Of a stretch of DNA of 8,804 bases, positions 6,234 to 8,804 are shown in pieces (the first letter of the stretch is position 1; the number at the start of each line of letters is the position of its first letter). Below the pieces are notes generated by a model, which saw nothing but the letters and a program-made list of their open reading frames with translations, searched no databases and was not told where the DNA came from. Location of the stretch: contig JAFMSC010000148.1 in assembly GCA_017353825.1 (NCBI GenBank), positions 1 through 8,804 on the forward strand. The letters are read 5' to 3'. The DNA comes from Hyphomicrobiaceae bacterium. Lineage in GTDB: Bacteria > Pseudomonadota > Alphaproteobacteria > Rhizobiales > Hyphomicrobiaceae. The translations under genes were made by a program, and so were the position numbers.

Positions 6234-7892
6234 ATGGCCGGCCAGATTGTTGTTCACGATCCGCGCGGATACCCGCCCAAGGTCGTGGGCAAGCGCTTGG
6301 CCAATCGCCCGGAGAGCCTGGACGGCAAGGTGCTCTACCTCATCGACTGCCTGTTCGATAACGCCGACGTATTCATGGAGCAGCTGCGGTTGTGGTTCGC
6401 CGAGCACATGCCGCAGGTCGTCACACGCGTCGTCCGGCCGCGCGAAAGCTGGGTCGACGATCCGGAGATGCGCGCTAAGGTGGTGGCCGACGGTAACGCG
6501 GCCATCATCGGCGTGGGGCTTTGAAGCACCTGCTGCCCCACGGTCGTGGGGTTTGCCCTAGAACTTGAGAAGTCCGGCGTCCCGACCATTCCGGTCAGCA
6601 CGCATGTCTTTGCTCGGCTTGCGTGGGCAACGGCGCGCGCCGCCGGCATGCCGACGCTGCGCAGCGTGTTCGTGCCACAGCCCGTGGTCGGCCGCACGGC
6701 CTTTGAACTGCGCGCCTACATTGAGGGCACCGATCCTGTCCTCAAGCAGCCCTTCATGAAGGGGGTGCTGGACGGGCTGACGCAACCGCTTACCGACGAA
6801 GACCTAAAGGGCGCCACCTTCGAACGCTCCACCCCTCGCCTCTTGGAGCCGGACACCGAGGACAACCTGCGCCAGCTGTTTATCGACAACGGCTGGACCG
6901 ACTACCTGCCCATCGTCCTGCCCACCGAGGAGCGCGTCGAGCAGATGCTGAAAGGCACCTCGCTGCTGGGCGACAAGGTGGTCGGGCGCATGCGGCCCAC
7001 GGCTTTCCGCGAGTACTGGGAATTCGACATCGAGAAGGTCGCGGTCAACGCCGTCATGGCCGGCGCGCGCCCGGAATACCTGCCGGTGGTCCTGGCGCTA
7101 TCGGCGAGCGGCGTCACCGCGCGCTCGAGCAGCACCACCTCGTTCGCCGCGATCTCGATCGTGAACGGGCCGATCCGCAATGAGATCGGCATGAATACGG
7201 GGATCGGTGCCATGGGACCCTACAACCTGGCCAACGCCACCATCGGCCGCGCCTACGCCCTCACCTGCCAGAACGTGCAGGGCGGCTCGGTACCGGGCGA
7301 CACCTACATGGGTACGCTCGGCAACAACTGGGCCTACACGGCCTGCTTCGCGGAGGCCGAGGAGAAGAGCCCGTGGGCGCCCTTGCACGTCGACAACGGC
7401 TTCAAGCCGACGGACAGCACGGTCAGCGTATTCTTCGGCGGGTGGTACACCCAATCGGGCTTCGGGCCGCGCGAGACCTGGAAGGAAACCTTCATCCGCT
7501 GCCTCACCGCCAGCGATCACTACAGCCCGCCGCTCATCGTGATGGACCCGCTGGTGGCGCGCGCCTTCGCTGATCTCGGCTTCACCAAGCCGTCGCTGAT
7601 CGGATGGTGCGCCGAGAACGCCAAGCTGCCTGCGCGCAACTATTGGGACAACCAATGGGTGATGACGCTCATCCGCCCGCATGCCATTGCCGGCGTCGAG
7701 CCCTACGCGAGCCGGCTGAAGGCCGCGCCGGACGAGCTCATCAACATCTTCACGCCCAACGACATCAAGATCGTGGTGTTGGGCGGCGAGACCCAGGGCG
7801 GCTTCAAGATGATCGGCGGCCGCTCCTCCGGCCGCGGGCCGGGAACCGACAACAAAGACACCCCGACCGGCCTCATCGACATCTGGCGTTGA
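6234..7892 (+). CDS. UGSC family selenoprotein, two-domain, Sec97 encoded by TGA
   Basis: Read through the in-frame TGA at 6522-6524, this is one 552-residue protein. The N-terminal domain (about 1-185) ends its first half in DGNAAIIGVGL, followed by Sec97-Ser-Thr-Cys100-Cys101-Pro, then FALELEKSGVPTIPVST (107-123). This layout is that of the UGSC family, where GVG-x-U-G-S-C precedes a helix and a Gly-(Ile/Val)-Pro-Thr strand; here the motif is U-S-T-C. The C-terminal region (about 190-552) is a large Gly/Asn-rich domain with DNGWTDYLPIVLPTEER (218-234), NGPIRNEIGMNTGIGAMGPYN (its core Gly-rich stretch, 311-331) and GGETQGG (517-523). Family function is unknown; a thiol/selenol redox role is inferred. 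Conventional calling would split it at the TGA; the downstream piece has only an internal GTG with no ribosome site. A SECIS-like hairpin follows the TGA. A TrxR-like gene lies downstream. Confidence 0.88.
6522..6524 (+). other. UGA predicted to encode selenocysteine (Sec97)
   Basis: The TGA stands exactly where UGSC-family proteins carry Sec or Cys, three residues before Cys100. Coding of the same quality continues in the same frame on both sides. The following hairpin has the expected SECIS geometry. Decoding needs SelA, SelB, SelC and SelD, none of which is in this window. Confidence 0.85.
6536..6551 (+). promoter_or_regulatory. Bacterial SECIS element
   Basis: CCCCAC (6536-6541) pairs perfectly with GUGGGG (6546-6551) around the loop GGUC (6542-6545). 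The loop starts 17 bases after the UGA. Bacterial SECIS hairpins lie within the coding region just after the UGA, with the apical loop about 16-37 bases away and a G among the first two loop bases. The E. coli fdhF SECIS has the same GGUC core after 18 bases. This is the SelB docking site. No long lower stem can be drawn by eye. The hairpin is translated as residues 101-106. Confidence 0.8.
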
Positions 7893-7898
7893 GCCCCT

Positions 7899-7935
7899 GT
7901 AGGTTTGGGTCGAGCGAAGCGAAGACCCAAACTAC
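7899..7935. repeat. Palindrome between selenoprotein and flavoprotein genes
   Basis: TTTGGGTC (7904-7911) pairs with GACCCAAA (7924-7931), and GTAG (7899-7902) with CTAC (7932-7935), leaving G7903 bulged. The 12-base loop GAGCGAAGCGAA (7912-7923) is itself a near-repeat. It begins seven bases after the selenoprotein stop and ends about 30 before the next ATG. There is no T-tract on either side, so it is a poor intrinsic terminator. It may tune expression of the second gene, stabilise the mRNA, or be a dispersed genomic palindrome. Confidence 0.6.
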
Positions 7936-7965
7936 GTCACTGGGGTTGCGCGACTGGGATCAGCG

Positions 7966-8804
7966 ATGAGCGAGGACTACGACATCGTCGTTGTGGGCGG
8001 CGGGGTAGCGGGCATGACGGCGGCGCTGACGAGCGCGCGCCTCGGTCGGCGCACGGCGATCTTGACGGGCGCCATGATCGGCGGACAGCTCCTTAGCATC
8101 GACAAGGTCGAGGGCGTGCCGGGGTTCCCGGATGGCGTGGCCGGCTACGAGCTGTGCCCCCTGGCCCAGGAGCAGGCCACCGCGGCTGGCGTCGAGTTCT
8201 TGGTGGCGAGCTGCGACGCTCTCGCGCCCGAAGGAGCCAGCTGGCGTGTGACGGGCGACGACCGCACCCTGATCGCGCGCGCCGTGGTTCTGGCAACTGG
8301 AACCGCCCTCGCCAAGCTCGGCGTGCCCGGCGAGGAGCGGCTGCTCGGCAAGGGCGTCAGCGCGTGCGCGAGCTGCGATGCCCCCCTCCTGCGCAACAAG
8401 GTGGCGGTGGTGGTCGGCGGCGGCGATTCGGGCATGCAGGAGGCCCTCACGCTCGCAGAACACGCCGCCAAGGTCGTCATCGTCGAGCGCGCGGAGGCGC
8501 TGGCTGGACAGCAGAGCTATCGTGACCGCATTCACGCCCACGCCAAGATCGAGGTGAGGTTCGGGACGACGGTTGCCGAGATCGCCGGCGGCGAGGCGGT
8601 GAGCCATGTGCGCCTCAGGATCGTCGACACGGGCGCTGAGAGCGAGCTTGTCACGGCTGGCGTGTTCGCCTGTGTGGGCCTCGTTCCGAAGACGGCGCTG
8701 GTGCGTGGCTTGGTGCCGCTCGATTGCACGGCACGGGTTGCCGTGGATCCTGCGATGCGGACGCCCGCGCCCGGCCTCTGCGCCGCCGGCAACGTTCGCG
8801 AGGG
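7966..8804 (+). CDS. Thioredoxin-reductase-like FAD oxidoreductase (C-terminus beyond window)
   Basis: The frame is open from ATG 7966 to the window edge: 279 residues, missing the end. It is a class II pyridine nucleotide-disulfide flavoprotein. The FAD Rossmann motif VVVGGGVAGMTAA is at 8-20, followed by IGGQLLSIDKVEGVPGFP (38-55), the TrxR isoalloxazine-side pattern. ATGT is at 110-113 and the redox pair CASC at 134-137. The nicotinamide-nucleotide Rossmann motif GGGDSGMQEA is at 151-160, and the second FAD motif ends AGN at 274-276 where AGD is usual. The HRR-type residues that bind the NADPH phosphate in E. coli TrxB are replaced by VERAEAL (173-179). It follows the selenoprotein after 73 bases on the same strand and probably shares its mRNA, so it is a candidate electron donor. 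The ribosome site is weak (GGGAT). A nearly full family length of about 310-320 residues is expected. Confidence 0.88.
   Translation, partial: MSEDYDIVVVGGGVAGMTAALTSARLGRRTAILTGAMIGGQLLSIDKVEGVPGFPDGVAGYELCPLAQEQATAAGVEFLVASCDALAPEGASWRVTGDDRTLIARAVVLATGTALAKLGVPGEERLLGKGVSACASCDAPLLRNKVAVVVGGGDSGMQEALTLAEHAAKVVIVERAEALAGQQSYRDRIHAHAKIEVRFGTTVAEIAGGEAVSHVRLRIVDTGAESELVTAGVFACVGLVPKTALVRGLVPLDCTARVAVDPAMRTPAPGLCAAGNVRE

Noticed and set aside
6522..6524. TGA as a nonsense mutation making a pseudogene
   Set aside because: Both halves are fully intact, the TGA falls on the known Sec/Cys position of the family, and a SECIS-like hairpin follows at the right distance.
6536..6554. Intrinsic terminator after the 96-codon frame (GC stem then TTT)
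   Set aside because: Only three T follow, and coding in the same frame runs through the stem. The GGUC loop and spacing fit SECIS better.
6546..7892. Independent gene starting at GTG 6546
   Set aside because: The GTG lies in the 3' arm of the SECIS stem, has no ribosome site, and begins within the conserved UGSC domain.
7899..7935. Palindrome as an intrinsic terminator of the selenoprotein gene
   Set aside because: The stem is strong but no T-tract follows on either strand. Kept as a palindrome of unknown role.
7960..8607. Minus-strand frame opposite the flavoprotein
   Set aside because: The plus strand has clear FAD, CxxC and nucleotide motifs; the minus-strand product is His/Arg/Ala-rich and unrecognisable.

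Overview
The window is GC-rich DNA from a Gram-negative-type bacterium, probably a high-GC proteobacterium. This is inferred from base composition, a Tat-exported binding protein in a tightly packed Dpp/Opp-type operon, and IS-like debris; the lineage cannot be fixed from sequence alone. The host is predicted to make selenocysteine, because one gene here needs it.

Layout. Positions 1-126 (minus strand) hold the broken end of a transposase-like frame. Positions 237-5772 (minus strand) hold a complete five-gene peptide/nickel-type (Dpp/Opp family) ABC importer. In transcription order these are ATPase D (GTG start at 5772), ATPase F, Tat-exported solute-binding protein, permease B and permease C. 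Three of the four junctions are 4-base ATGA overlaps. Positions 5773-6233 form a 461-base divergent control region. It carries a good sigma-70-like promoter for the transporter with a dyad in its spacer, a strong leader hairpin, two sets of tandem heptamers and a weaker promoter towards the right.

Right half, plus strand. Positions 6234-7892 read as one 552-residue selenoprotein of the UGSC family. The in-frame TGA at 6522-6524 is predicted to encode selenocysteine 97, in the motif U-S-T-C. A perfect hairpin with a GGUC loop starts 11 bases after the TGA; this is the loop of the E. coli fdhF SECIS. A conventional reading would split this gene into a 96-aa and a roughly 448-aa ORF. A 73-base gap with a strong palindrome follows. 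Then a thioredoxin-reductase-like flavoprotein runs from 7966 off the end of the window. It keeps the CxxC redox pair but has an unusual NAD(P)H pocket.

Working model (inference). The transporter imports a peptide-, amine- or amino-acid-like compound. The selenoprotein, whose Sec region resembles the Sec site of glycine/sarcosine reductase component B, acts on it redox-chemically. The flavoprotein supplies electrons through its CxxC pair. The shared control region would tie uptake to the redox pair. The substrate and the reaction are unknown, and this locus is the main candidate for an undescribed system.
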